Shown here piece by piece: positions 16,145 to 25,744 of a DNA stretch of 64,000 nucleotides. How positions within the stretch are numbered: position 1 is the stretch's first letter; each line of letters starts with the position of its first letter. Location: NCBI GenBank assembly GCA_964591455.1, contig CAZQDZ010000012.1, positions 50,959-114,958 on the forward strand, given 5' to 3'. Position numbers and translations under genes: made by a program. Origin of the DNA: RFSX01 sp964591455. Lineage in GTDB: Bacteria > Bacteroidota > Bacteroidia > Chitinophagales > Saprospiraceae. The notes under the pieces were generated by a model. It saw only the letters and a program-made list of their open reading frames with translations, did no database searches and had not been told where the DNA came from.

Positions 16145-19100
16145 ATGACTGATACTTCTCATATTGCTAGAGATAAATACCTTAAAGCCTTTAACAAAGC
16201 TTACCAATCGCTAAATGCCAATCAACGTGCAGCTGTAGATGCGATTGATGGTGCTGTATTAGTCAATGCTGGTCCTGGAACAGGAAAAACACAAATATTA
16301 GCTACCAGAATTGGTAATATTCTCAGAACTCAGGATGTCGCGCCATATAATATTTTATGCCTTACCTATACTGAAGCGGCGACCATCGCAATGCGTAAAC
16401 GTTTAACGAAATTTATAGGTCCAACGGCACATCAGATTCATATACACACATTCCATGGATTCTGTAATCAGGTAATACAGGATAATCTGGACATATTTGG
16501 CAAGTATAAGCAGTTGGAGCCTATTACCGATTTGGAGTCGGTGGATGTGCTGAGAACGTTATTAGATAATCTACCTGAAGGCAACCCACTAAAGCGCCAT
16601 AAGCATGACAGGTACTTTGAAGTAGATAGACTGAAGAATTTGTTTCAGTTAATGAAGAAGGAGAATCTCCAGCCTGACATCATGCAGAAAGATATTCAGA
16701 AATACTTCGATAGCCTTCCTGATGATCCAGACTACATTTATAAACGTAAAACAACAGATAGGAAAACAGGAAAGGTATATGCTAAAGGAGATGTCAAAGA
16801 GAAAGACGTTGCTAAAGAAATAGCTAAATACAGAGAGCTAATTGCAGCCATAGATCAGTTTGATTACTTTAAAGAATTGATGAGTGCGGCAGAGCGCTAT
16901 GATTACTCCGATATGATTCTTTGGGTAATCAAGCATTTCCGAGAAGATGATAATCTCTTACTCAAGTACCAAGAGCGGTATCAGTATTTTCTGGTAGATG
17001 AGTATCAGGACACGAATGGATCACAGAACGAAATATTACAATTACTGATTTCATATTGGGATAATCCTAATGTCTTTGTTGTAGGAGATGATGACCAAGC
17101 TATCTTTAAATTTCAGGGTGCCAATCTGGGCAATATTCTTGAATTTGAAAAAGCACATCAGCCCAGAACCATTATATTAGAAGAGAACTACAGATCTAAC
17201 CAGCATATTCTTGACAGAGCCAAAGAACTCATCAGTTCTAACCAAGAAAGAATGGTAGTCCAGATAGATGGGCTGTCTAAGAATCTGATTGCCTCTGGAT
17301 ATGCCAAATCAGATAATACTATACCTCAGATAAGGGAATACAATAAGACTTCTCATGAGATAGCAGATTTGGTTAAGTGTATAAAAGCGCAGTATGAAGC
17401 CGACCCAGCCTCACTCAAGGAGACGGCAATTATCTATAGAAAACATCGTCAGGTAGAGGAGATTGTTTCCGTCTTGGAAAAATTGAATATTCCGCTCAAT
17501 ATTAAAAAGAGAGTAGATGTACTGAAACTGCCACTGACAAAAAATCTAATTTCTATTCTGAGTTATCTGCAGGAAGAAATGCATCTATACGGATATGGGC
17601 AACATCGTATTTTTGAAATCTTACACTTTAAGCATTTCGGGAATGACCCATTGGATATAGGCAAACTGGCGCTGTACTGCCAGAAGAAGAGTCAGCCAGG
17701 GAAGCCTCAAGAAGGAAAAACAGAAGGGACTTATCCTAAATGGCGTGAAGTGATAGCCGATTCAAAAATTCTAGATCAGTTAGAATTAAAGAACAAGGAT
17801 TCTATTCTCAAAACTTCTGCCTTTTTAGATAGCTTGATGTCGGAGGTACCGTCAGTGACTATCCAGACATTGTTTGAGATAATATTGAATAAGAGTGGAT
17901 TGCTTTCTCATATAATGATGGCCCCAGACAAGTCATGGCAGTTACAAGTAGTCACTACTTTTTTCAATCTCATCAAAAAGGAAACGGCTAAGAATCCAGA
18001 TATGGATATCAAGCAGTTGCTGATGATGATCAAAAAAATGGAAGAGTCTAATATTGCCCTACCTATAAATAAGACAATAACCTCAGAAAACGGGCTTAAC
18101 TTCCTTACCGCCCACTCAGCCAAAGGTCTGGAGTTCCAAAAGGTATATATGATAGGCTGTATTCAGAATACATGGGACCAAGTACGAAACTTTAGAAATA
18201 AACAATACTCAGTGCCTTCAGTCATCAATGCTGATAGTGAAAACAATATAGAAGATGAGCGCCGATTATTCTTTGTTGCGATGACTAGAGCTAAGACAGA
18301 GTTGATTTTGACTTATTCTAATAGTGATATAGAAGGCAAAGAATTGGCCACGAGCCAATTTATAGATGAAATAAAACGAACGGATAGGGTAGAGCATGTA
18401 CAGATAGAGGTAGAGGAAGAAGATGTATTCGAATTTTATCTGAGATTGGTACAGAGACAAATCAAGCAAATTCCACTCATAGAAAAAGACCTAATAGATA
18501 AATGGTTGGACGGATATAAGTTATCCGTTACCCATCTTAATAAGTATCTGAAATGTCCATTGAGATTCTATTTCGAATCTGTTCTCAAGGTGCCGAGTGC
18601 CAGAAATGCCTTTACAGGATTTGGAACAGCGATGCACCATGCGCTCAACAAGTTTTTTGAGACAATCAAAGATGCTGAAAAACAAAAAGTGGATAGGCTG
18701 CTATTCTTTTTTGAAGAGAGTATGCTCCGTCACAAATCGCATTTTACGACGGAGGAGTATCAGAATTTTGTTATTCATGGTAAGCAAGCCCTCACCACAC
18801 TACACACTGCCAAACTTAATGAGTGGTTACAAGTCCCTGATTACAAGCTGGAAGCAGAATTGTCCAATGCCGTGTACAAAGGCGTACCACTTACCGGATT
18901 TATAGATAAGGTAGAAATCTATAAAGACCATGTACATGTCGTGGATTACAAGACGGGTAAGTATAAGCCCGATAAGCTAAGGCATCCTAAAGGAGAAGAT
19001 GAACCAGGAGGCGATTACTGGAGACAACTTGTATTCTATAAAATGTTGATTGATAGCGATAAGAAATATGGCTGGTCTATGTCTACTGGTAAGATATCCT

Positions 19101-19447
19101 ACATAGAACCCGATAGAAAGACACAGAATTTCACAACTAAAGAACTTGTAGTGACCCCAGAAGATATTAGTGTAGTCGGTGCGCAGATAGAGACCACCAT
19201 GGATAAGATAAAGGCCTATGATTTTAATAAGACTTGTGATGACAAAGACTGTAGATGGTGCAACTTTGTAGAGAATAACTATCAGCTTAGTGCGCCTATA
19301 ATAGACCAGAAATTAACAAGTAAAGTAATAGATAATCACACCAACAAAGGAGTGTACGACCTTGATGATAAAATAGAGAAGAAGAAAAAGCCGAGTATAA
19401 TAAAGCCTGCCTCTGATGATAGTAAAGAGCAGTTAGAACTGTTTTGA
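16145..19447 (+). CDS. UvrD/Rep-type DNA helicase fused to a PD-(D/E)XK nuclease
   Basis: This 1100-residue protein combines a superfamily 1 helicase with a C-terminal nuclease. Walker A GPGTGKT lies at residues 43-49, 'LVDEYQDTNGSQ' (Walker B) near 283-294, 'GDDDQAIFKFQGA' near 313, and motif VI 'ERRLFFVAMTRAKTEL' near 705. The nuclease core is 'GFIDKVEIY...VVDYKTGKY' at about 918-940. Four cysteines, one near 803 ('KCPLRFYF') and three in 'CDDKDCRWC' near 1030-1039, resemble the 4Fe-4S brace of AddB-type nucleases. It probably acts in double-strand break repair or end processing, as a single-chain analogue of AddAB/RecBCD; that role is inferred. Confidence 0.92.
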   Translation: MTDTSHIARDKYLKAFNKAYQSLNANQRAAVDAIDGAVLVNAGPGTGKTQILATRIGNILRTQDVAPYNILCLTYTEAATIAMRKRLTKFIGPTAHQIHIHTFHGFCNQVIQDNLDIFGKYKQLEPITDLESVDVLRTLLDNLPEGNPLKRHKHDRYFEVDRLKNLFQLMKKENLQPDIMQKDIQKYFDSLPDDPDYIYKRKTTDRKTGKVYAKGDVKEKDVAKEIAKYRELIAAIDQFDYFKELMSAAERYDYSDMILWVIKHFREDDNLLLKYQERYQYFLVDEYQDTNGSQNEILQLLISYWDNPNVFVVGDDDQAIFKFQGANLGNILEFEKAHQPRTIILEENYRSNQHILDRAKELISSNQERMVVQIDGLSKNLIASGYAKSDNTIPQIREYNKTSHEIADLVKCIKAQYEADPASLKETAIIYRKHRQVEEIVSVLEKLNIPLNIKKRVDVLKLPLTKNLISILSYLQEEMHLYGYGQHRIFEILHFKHFGNDPLDIGKLALYCQKKSQPGKPQEGKTEGTYPKWREVIADSKILDQLELKNKDSILKTSAFLDSLMSEVPSVTIQTLFEIILNKSGLLSHIMMAPDKSWQLQVVTTFFNLIKKETAKNPDMDIKQLLMMIKKMEESNIALPINKTITSENGLNFLTAHSAKGLEFQKVYMIGCIQNTWDQVRNFRNKQYSVPSVINADSENNIEDERRLFFVAMTRAKTELILTYSNSDIEGKELATSQFIDEIKRTDRVEHVQIEVEEEDVFEFYLRLVQRQIKQIPLIEKDLIDKWLDGYKLSVTHLNKYLKCPLRFYFESVLKVPSARNAFTGFGTAMHHALNKFFETIKDAEKQKVDRLLFFFEESMLRHKSHFTTEEYQNFVIHGKQALTTLHTAKLNEWLQVPDYKLEAELSNAVYKGVPLTGFIDKVEIYKDHVHVVDYKTGKYKPDKLRHPKGEDEPGGDYWRQLVFYKMLIDSDKKYGWSMSTGKISYIEPDRKTQNFTTKELVVTPEDISVVGAQIETTMDKIKAYDFNKTCDDKDCRWCNFVENNYQLSAPIIDQKLTSKVIDNHTNKGVYDLDDKIEKKKKPSIIKPASDDSKEQLELF

Positions 19448-19448
19448 T

Positions 19449-20216
19449 TTATATGACATAGGCAATATCCCGAAAGCCAAAATGCACATCCTTGCCTTCA
19501 ACTTCCACAACCAAATGACCTTCAGGCATAACACCTTTTATTATCCCATAAAAAAGTTGGCCCTCCTTAGTAAATTTTGAAAGCTGGTTCTTGCGATACA
19601 TTAGTGAGCTATATTCATCATTTATACCATTCAAATTGGTTTGAAAATCACTCAGTCGCTTTTGGATGCACAGAGATAAAGCTTTCAGGACCTTTAGTAA
19701 ATCAAACTCTTGCTGGCACTCAAGGGATAAGGAAGTTGGATTGGGCAGGTCAGTGGGGAATGTATTGGTATTTACATTAAGACCAATACCCATAGTAGAT
19801 GAGGTAACTATGTCTGCCCTAAGCATGTTTTGTATCAGAATCCCAGCTATTTTTTTGTTATTGACATAGATGTCGTTAGGCCATTTGATAAGGACAGGTT
19901 TTTTGATATAACTTGATATCAAATCATGGCAGGCGAGTGAGTACGCCATATTCAGATAAAATTGCTTTTGGATTGGCAATTCCTTAAAGTGTTTGACATA
20001 CGAACAAGCTATATTCTTGTCAGTATCTCCAAACCATTTTCTGCCAATCTGACCTCTTCCAGCTGACTGATTGTAGGTATATATGCAGATATCAGTATTT
20101 GGGCCATTTATTGTAGCTAGATTTTCCGTTGCATAGTCATTAGTAGAGCTAGTATGACTAAGGTAGATATAGCTGAGAAGCGGCTTCGAAATGTAGACTG
20201 TGTCTTGAGGATGCAA
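19449..20216 (-). CDS. birA: biotin-[acetyl-CoA-carboxylase] ligase
   Basis: The enzyme attaches biotin to the carrier lysine of acetyl-CoA carboxylase using ATP. The 255-residue protein has 'SAGRGQIGRKWFG' (biotin/AMP binding, residues 51-63) and 'KWPNDIYVNNKKIAGIL' (111-127) with the catalytic lysines. It lacks the N-terminal winged-helix DNA-binding domain, so it is an enzyme only and not a repressor. The start must be TTG at 20216 because an in-frame stop lies six bases upstream and there is no ATG before the conserved region. It ends two bases from the convergent helicase gene. Confidence 0.93.
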   Translation of the reverse strand: MHPQDTVYISKPLLSYIYLSHTSSTNDYATENLATINGPNTDICIYTYNQSAGRGQIGRKWFGDTDKNIACSYVKHFKELPIQKQFYLNMAYSLACHDLISSYIKKPVLIKWPNDIYVNNKKIAGILIQNMLRADIVTSSTMGIGLNVNTNTFPTDLPNPTSLSLECQQEFDLLKVLKALSLCIQKRLSDFQTNLNGINDEYSSLMYRKNQLSKFTKEGQLFYGIIKGVMPEGHLVVEVEGKDVHFGFRDIAYVI

Positions 20217-20328
20217 ATTGTCTTAACTTTGGAGGTAGAAAAATATACTAAAAAGACCATATTGGGACATGATTATCAGTTTTGATGATTTATTTAATTC
20301 ACAATAATCGATAAATACGGGTATTAAT

Positions 20329-20715
20329 TTGCAAAGACCAATCACTGAAAAATTGCCAGCCAATGATATATTGACTATGACCGACCTTATTATAGATAGT
20401 ATTCAAGATATAAAGGGAAAGCACATTGTCAAGATGGATTTGAGAGAAATAGATGAGGCACCAGCAGATTTTTTTATTGTGTGTGAAGGAGATTCCTCTA
20501 CACAGGTGAGTGCCATAGCTGGCAATATCAATAAGCGAATGAAAGATGAATTGGGCATCAGATCAGCCTTAACAGAGGGTAAGACAGGAGGGAGATGGGT
20601 TTTGGTAGATTATTTCAATGTGGTCGTCCATATTTTTCACCCAGAGGCTAGAGCTTATTATGAGATAGAAGATCTTTGGCGAGATGCTAAGATGACAGAA
20701 TATCAGAATTTGTAG
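20329..20715 (+). CDS. rsfS: ribosome silencing factor
   Basis: RsfS binds ribosomal protein uL14 and blocks subunit joining when nutrients are scarce. The product is up to 128 residues; 'ADFFIVCEGDSSTQVSAIAG', 'GGRWVLVDYFNVVVHIFHPE' and 'YYEIEDLWRDAK' are the family core. Its start is uncertain: TTG at 20329 is the longest, but the sequence TTAATTTG at 20324-20331 resembles a -7 box overlapping it, so TTG at 20371 or ATG at 20377 may be used. It stands just before ftsH, the usual Bacteroidota pairing, and is divergent from birA. Confidence 0.93.
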   Translation: MQRPITEKLPANDILTMTDLIIDSIQDIKGKHIVKMDLREIDEAPADFFIVCEGDSSTQVSAIAGNINKRMKDELGIRSALTEGKTGGRWVLVDYFNVVVHIFHPEARAYYEIEDLWRDAKMTEYQNL

Positions 20716-20797
20716 AGTAACTAAATAGAAGTGAACCAAGTTTCATTATATACGTGTTATATTATAACCGTTTTCAAGAATAATTGAGAGAAAAGAA

Positions 20798-22759
20798 ATG
20801 CCAGATAAAAAGAATAAAGACAATAAAAAATTTACGTTGAATTCCTATTGGATTTATGGGATAATCATCTTTATAATATTGGCTATGAACGTCATGACTC
20901 TGATTAATGCTAAGACAAATAACTTGTCAATTACAGAGTTCGAAAAGATAGCTGAGAAAGGACATATAGATAAACTAGTGATTTGGAATAACACTAAAGA
21001 GGTAGATATATTTCTAAAGAAAGAGGTCTTATCTGAATATCCTGAATTTGATAAAGAGAATAGATTCAATAGCTCTCAACCCCATTACAGATCGCAATAT
21101 GGGAATGATAGGTTGTTTGAAACATCTATAAAAGAAATGCGAAATCAAGGAATTGATTTTGATACCGCATACGATACGAAAGAAGACCACTGGGGTGTAT
21201 TTTTTAGCTGGGTACTCCCTATTGCTATCATTTTCGCTTTATGGATATTCTTTATGAGAAGAGTAGGCAGTGGAGGTGGAGGACCAGGCGGTCAGATATT
21301 TAATATAGGAAAGTCTAAAGCGACCTTGTTTGATAATTCCAATTCTAAAGTCAATGTCACATTCAAAGATGTTGCAGGATTAGAAGAGGCTAAGGAAGAA
21401 GTAATGGAAGTCGTGGATTTTCTTAAGAATCCTAAAAAGTATACCTCCCTAGGGGGTAAAATACCAAAAGGCGTACTATTGGTAGGCCCTCCAGGAACAG
21501 GTAAGACCCTATTGGCCAAAGCTGTGGCTGGTGAAGCAGCAGTTCCTTTCTTCAGTATATCAGGTTCTGATTTCGTAGAAATGTTTGTTGGAGTCGGTGC
21601 CTCTAGAGTAAGAGACCTCTTCAAGCAAGCCAGAGAGAAAGCCCCTTGTATCGTATTCATAGATGAGATAGATGCCATAGGACGAGCAAGAGGACGTGGT
21701 GCTATACAAGGTGGTAATGATGAGAGAGAAAATACCCTCAACCAATTATTGGTAGAGATGGATGGATTCTCTACTGATAAAGGTGTCATACTGATGGCAG
21801 CCACTAACAGGCCAGATATTTTGGATAAGGCCCTGATGAGACCTGGACGATTTGACAGACAGATAGGCATAGATCGTCCGGATCTGAAAGGCAGAGAAGC
21901 CATCTTCAAAGTGCACCTTAAAAACATAAAGCGTTCTGATGACCTCAAGGCTGAGACATTGGCAGAAATGACACCAGGGTTTGCCGGTGCTGAGATAGCC
22001 AATGTTTGTAATGAGGCCGCATTGGTTGCAGCACGACGCAACAAGAAAGTCGTAGAAATGGACGACTTCAATTATGCACTTGATAGAGTGATAGGCGGGT
22101 TAGAAAAGAAAAACAAAATCATCTCTCCGAAGGAAAAAGAAATTATCGCTTACCATGAAGCAGGCCATGCTATATGTGGCTGGTTCTTAGAGCACGCCTC
22201 CCCATTAGTGAAAGTGACGATCGTCCCTAGAGGAATAGGTACCTTGGGCTATGCTCAGTATCTGCCCAAGGAGGAGTATATCACCAGAACGGAAGCAATG
22301 TTAGATAGAATGACTATGACCCTTGGTGGAAGAGCAGCAGAGAAGAACGTCTTTGATAAGATTTCTACTGGGGCCCAAAACGACTTGGATCAAGTCACCA
22401 AAATGGCTTATTCTATGGTTTCGGTCTTTGGCATGAATGATAAGGTAGGTAATGTGTCCTTTTATGGCATGTCTCAGGATAATTTCAATAAACCTTACTC
22501 TGATGAGACAGCGACACTGATAGATGATGAAGTCAGGTCTCTCATAGAGAGTCGTTATGAGGCTGCAAAGAAGTTACTTAAAGAAAGACGTAATGAACTG
22601 GATATTCTGGCCGCTCAATTATTAGAAAAGGAAGTCTTATTGAAGTCAGATGTAGAAAGATTAATTGGTAAGAGGCCTTACCCAAGTCAACATGATTTCA
22701 AGTCTATAAATGGCAAGAAGGGCGATGGGAAGTACTCTGAGTTATTTAATGACGATTAA
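20798..22759 (+). CDS. ftsH: ATP-dependent membrane zinc metalloprotease
   Basis: FtsH degrades misfolded membrane proteins and short-lived regulators. The 653-residue protein has membrane helices at about 14-33 and 131-149, a AAA+ domain with Walker A GPPGTGKT at about 229-236, 'IVFIDEIDAIGRARG', and the second-region-of-homology arginines ('ATNRPDILDKALMRPGRFDR'), then the M41 peptidase with zinc motif HEAGH at 453-457. The periplasmic segment between the helices is about 95 residues. The C-terminal tail is hydrophilic. It follows rsfS by 82 bases and may be co-transcribed with it. Confidence 0.98.
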   Translation: MPDKKNKDNKKFTLNSYWIYGIIIFIILAMNVMTLINAKTNNLSITEFEKIAEKGHIDKLVIWNNTKEVDIFLKKEVLSEYPEFDKENRFNSSQPHYRSQYGNDRLFETSIKEMRNQGIDFDTAYDTKEDHWGVFFSWVLPIAIIFALWIFFMRRVGSGGGGPGGQIFNIGKSKATLFDNSNSKVNVTFKDVAGLEEAKEEVMEVVDFLKNPKKYTSLGGKIPKGVLLVGPPGTGKTLLAKAVAGEAAVPFFSISGSDFVEMFVGVGASRVRDLFKQAREKAPCIVFIDEIDAIGRARGRGAIQGGNDERENTLNQLLVEMDGFSTDKGVILMAATNRPDILDKALMRPGRFDRQIGIDRPDLKGREAIFKVHLKNIKRSDDLKAETLAEMTPGFAGAEIANVCNEAALVAARRNKKVVEMDDFNYALDRVIGGLEKKNKIISPKEKEIIAYHEAGHAICGWFLEHASPLVKVTIVPRGIGTLGYAQYLPKEEYITRTEAMLDRMTMTLGGRAAEKNVFDKISTGAQNDLDQVTKMAYSMVSVFGMNDKVGNVSFYGMSQDNFNKPYSDETATLIDDEVRSLIESRYEAAKKLLKERRNELDILAAQLLEKEVLLKSDVERLIGKRPYPSQHDFKSINGKKGDGKYSELFNDD

Positions 22760-22927
22760 TTTCTTCTAACTGTATTCTTTCAAGTTTGCATTACAGTCTC
22801 CTGTCAGAGTTATTCTGCATAACCGTTCTTGCAATAGATGCACTTTAAAATCAATTCAAAATAAGGATTATCCATACTGGTTTAGATGTAGAAATACTAC
22901 ATTTATATCTTCGCAAAAAGAAGTTTA

Positions 22928-24034
22928 ATGGCTTTTAACAAACTTAAGATTGGTCAGAAAATAATGGAGACGGAAGATAGCTGCTCCGTACTATTAGATA
23001 TTCCCACGGAGGTCAAAGAGCAGTACGATTTTAAGCCAGGCCAATATCTGACTGTCAAGCTTGAAATTAATGGTCAAGAGGTGAGAAGGGCTTATTCTAT
23101 ATTCACCGCACCCCATTCTAATCAGTTTGGCTTCACCGTTAAGAGAGTCAAGGGCGGGTTAGTATCTAATTATCTCATAGACAAGGTCAATGTGGGTGAT
23201 GAGATGGAGGTGATGACACCCGATGGCAAGTTTGTTGTAGATGCTAATCACCAAACCAATAGAGATTATTATTTCTTCGCAGGAGGATCTGGAATAACCC
23301 CGATTATGTCTATGGTCAGTACGATCTTAGAGAAAGAACCGATGAGTAGTTGCTTTCTTCTGTATGGAAGTAGAAATGAGAACAGTATTATATTTAAAAA
23401 TCAGCTGGACGAAATGGCCCGTAAGCACGAAGGTCAGTTACATGTGAGTCATATCATATCCCAGCCGAATGTGGAGAAAAAGGGCGGCTTGAAAGGTTTG
23501 TTTGGAAAAAAGAGCAATCCTACATGGAGAGGAATGAAGGGTCGGATAAACACAGATATCCTTACGCGTTATATGGAAGACCATCCTTCGCGAACAGGTA
23601 GAAATGTGTACTACTTATGTGGTCCAAATGGTATGATAGAAACGGTAGAGAATTATCTGATCAATCTAGGTACAGAGTCTGTACAGATAAAGAAAGAATA
23701 TTTTACAGCTGCTGATTCAGCTTCCACAGGTGCCGCCACCACTTCTTCCAAATCAGAAGGCACCAATGCGAAGGTTATACTGAATGGTGAGACTTTTATA
23801 ATCCATATCCCATCTAATAAGACAATATTAGATGCACTTATAGATGAAAGTAAGGATCCACCGTACTCATGTACAAGTGGCGCTTGCTCTACTTGTATGG
23901 CGAAAGTGATAGAAGGAGAAGTGGCAATGGATGTATGCTTCGCTTTGGACGATGATGAAGTAAAGGATGGTTATATCCTAACTTGCCAATCACGGTGCCA
24001 GACGTCTAATCTTGTACTAGATTTCGAATCCTAG
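22928..24034 (+). CDS. flavin/2Fe-2S oxidoreductase, PaaE-like ferredoxin reductase
   Basis: This 368-residue electron-transfer protein has an FAD-binding barrel (1-105, 'RRAYSIFTAP'), an NAD(P)-binding domain ('FAGGSGITPIMSM' near 118, 'YYLCGPNGMIE') and a C-terminal plant-type 2Fe-2S ferredoxin domain ('CTSGACSTCMAKV' plus a distal Cys in 'LTCQSRC'). This is the layout of PaaE and related monooxygenase reductases. A basic insertion, 'KKGGLKGLFGKKSNPTW', sits in the NAD domain. No oxygenase partner is nearby, so the acceptor is unknown. A TATCTTCG-like box about 14 bases upstream may be its promoter. Confidence 0.88.
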   Translation: MAFNKLKIGQKIMETEDSCSVLLDIPTEVKEQYDFKPGQYLTVKLEINGQEVRRAYSIFTAPHSNQFGFTVKRVKGGLVSNYLIDKVNVGDEMEVMTPDGKFVVDANHQTNRDYYFFAGGSGITPIMSMVSTILEKEPMSSCFLLYGSRNENSIIFKNQLDEMARKHEGQLHVSHIISQPNVEKKGGLKGLFGKKSNPTWRGMKGRINTDILTRYMEDHPSRTGRNVYYLCGPNGMIETVENYLINLGTESVQIKKEYFTAADSASTGAATTSSKSEGTNAKVILNGETFIIHIPSNKTILDALIDESKDPPYSCTSGACSTCMAKVIEGEVAMDVCFALDDDEVKDGYILTCQSRCQTSNLVLDFES

Positions 24035-24044
24035 GTCAAGTCTT

Positions 24045-25100
24045 TTATTGGATTATAATTTTGCGGACTGTAGGTGCCTTGTCTGCTGTACTTAAAGTGA
24101 ATAAGTATAAGCCTGGAGATAAATCCGAAACAGGCCATTCTAATTCGCTTCGTTTCATTGATTTTTGACCTATAATTTGACCCTGTATATTCGATAGGGT
24201 TAGAATGCTATTGTGTTGCTCTTCTACTGTTATCGTCAATTTTTCGGAAACTGGATTTGGGAAGATTTGCCATACTCGTTTATTGGAATCAACGATAGTA
24301 TTACTTACAGATCGGCATACTGGTAAGATGTCATCACAGTAAAGTCTGGCTAATCTACAGTCTAGAATAAATGGATTTAATTTATCATCCTGATATCTGG
24401 CTATGATTTCATTTCTTACCCACTCTAATGAATCTACTGGATCTATATCATGCCAGTCACATAACACTGAACGTTGTATATCAAAAAACTCAATATCAGC
24501 TTCATCTGCTTCCGATCTATAAATAGTATAAAAATAAAAGGCAGCTCTGGCTACATTACCCTTGAAGTCTTCACGTGGCTCGAAGGCAATGTTATTATCT
24601 TCTGAGAATAAACCTCTGTTATTATTGGGAGGATTGGACAGCGTCATATCTCTCCAGAACCAGCTGTCAGTCTGATTATCATCTATCTCTGCAAAGGGCT
24701 TGCTGGCACGAGCAGTGTTTACAGGTACGCGAGTAGGGAAGAGATGATGCATATCGCTTAATGCCTTGCCACCGTCAGCGCCTTTGGACCGTGGATAGCT
24801 ATGCTCCAGATTGATATCCGTATTGTTCCCATTACCAAACAAGGCTTGCGAAGGGTCAAGATTGAGGTCAAGAAATCTGGCTAATCCTGAGTATACACAT
24901 CTAACAGAGTCATTATACAAGTGAATGCGTCTATAAAGGGTGTCTCTTGCTTGGGTTAGGTCGAGTACTAGGCCTGGAGTAAAACTATCTATTAAGGCTT
25001 CATTTAGTGCTTCTTCCTCTAAATCTGGAAAGACAGGTAGATGGTTGTATTGGGCATGAAGCAGGGGGCAGAAAAGTAAAAGAAGCCAAGTAATTCTCAT
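24045..25100 (-). CDS. secreted endonuclease I family nuclease with T9SS sorting domain
   Basis: The product has 351 residues. A signal peptide (1-17) precedes an endonuclease I/NucM domain (about 45-265): 'NLEHSYPRSKG' with catalytic His100 and 'DMHHLFP' (116-122), then 'FEPREDFKGNVARAAFYFYT' are the family's His-Me finger motifs. Residues about 270-351 are a T9SS type A sorting domain (FPNPVSE..., ending in a TVRKIIIQ strand). It would be secreted to the surface and cleave DNA unspecifically, for nutrient use or biofilm turnover. It overlaps the rhomboid gene by four bases, so they form one transcript. Confidence 0.93.
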   Translation of the reverse strand: MRITWLLLLFCPLLHAQYNHLPVFPDLEEEALNEALIDSFTPGLVLDLTQARDTLYRRIHLYNDSVRCVYSGLARFLDLNLDPSQALFGNGNNTDINLEHSYPRSKGADGGKALSDMHHLFPTRVPVNTARASKPFAEIDDNQTDSWFWRDMTLSNPPNNNRGLFSEDNNIAFEPREDFKGNVARAAFYFYTIYRSEADEADIEFFDIQRSVLCDWHDIDPVDSLEWVRNEIIARYQDDKLNPFILDCRLARLYCDDILPVCRSVSNTIVDSNKRVWQIFPNPVSEKLTITVEEQHNSILTLSNIQGQIIGQKSMKRSELEWPVSDLSPGLYLFTLSTADKAPTVRKIIIQ

Positions 25101-25702
25101 CTTCTAAATCTTGACTTTTTGAGCCAAAAATATGTGAGTAAAAATCCTGTAAGTGCACCACCAAGATGTGCAAAGTTGGCAATATTATTTTGCGCTCCAG
25201 AAAATCCACTATAAAGGTCAAGTCCTACATAAAACAAGGCCAAATATTTTGCCTTCACAGGCATAGGTGGAATAAGTAGCATTAATTTCAAATTAGGAAA
25301 CAAGGTGGCGAATGCCAGAACAATCCCCATCAGGGCTCCTGAAGCACCAACTACGCCAAACATACTATGAGTATTACCCCCTGAGACAAAGTACTCTACT
25401 AAAAAGTGAGCTATAAATGCTCCGATACCAGATAGTAGATATAGAATAAAGAATTTTTGTTTCCCTATATATCTTTCCACATATGGGCCAAAAATGAATA
25501 GGCCAAACATATTGAAGAACAGGTGCCTTGTGTCTGCATGCATAAACATATGTGTGATCAGCTGATAAGGTTTGAATCTAGAATCTCCTGGAAAATAAAG
25601 TGCTAGATCAGGGAGAAATGATCCTGCTGCCGAGGTAGCAAGGAAAAAGAGCAATACATTGAGTATAAGTAGATGTTTTACTACATCTGTCAACTGAGGC
25701 AT
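25097..25702 (-). CDS. rhomboid-family intramembrane serine protease
   Basis: The product is a 201-residue polytopic membrane protein. The catalytic serine is Ser121 in GASG (119-122), the partner histidine His179 in 'NFAHLGGALTGF', and the conserved HxxxN (His60, Asn64) is in the second helix. Six helices are predicted. It cleaves transmembrane substrates in the inner membrane; none can be named. It lies between mutL (42 bases upstream) and the endonuclease gene (overlap) on the same strand, an order common in Bacteroidota that has no known functional meaning. Confidence 0.93.
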   Translation of the reverse strand: MPQLTDVVKHLLILNVLLFFLATSAAGSFLPDLALYFPGDSRFKPYQLITHMFMHADTRHLFFNMFGLFIFGPYVERYIGKQKFFILYLLSGIGAFIAHFLVEYFVSGGNTHSMFGVVGASGALMGIVLAFATLFPNLKLMLLIPPMPVKAKYLALFYVGLDLYSGFSGAQNNIANFAHLGGALTGFLLTYFWLKKSRFRR

Positions 25703-25744
25703 CTTCTATAATTATTTATTTACGAATAGCATCCATGGATACTT

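Noticed and set aside
21292..22071. 259-codon minus-strand frame inside ftsH
   Set aside because: Its product has no recognisable domain and lies wholly opposite the conserved FtsH ATPase region.
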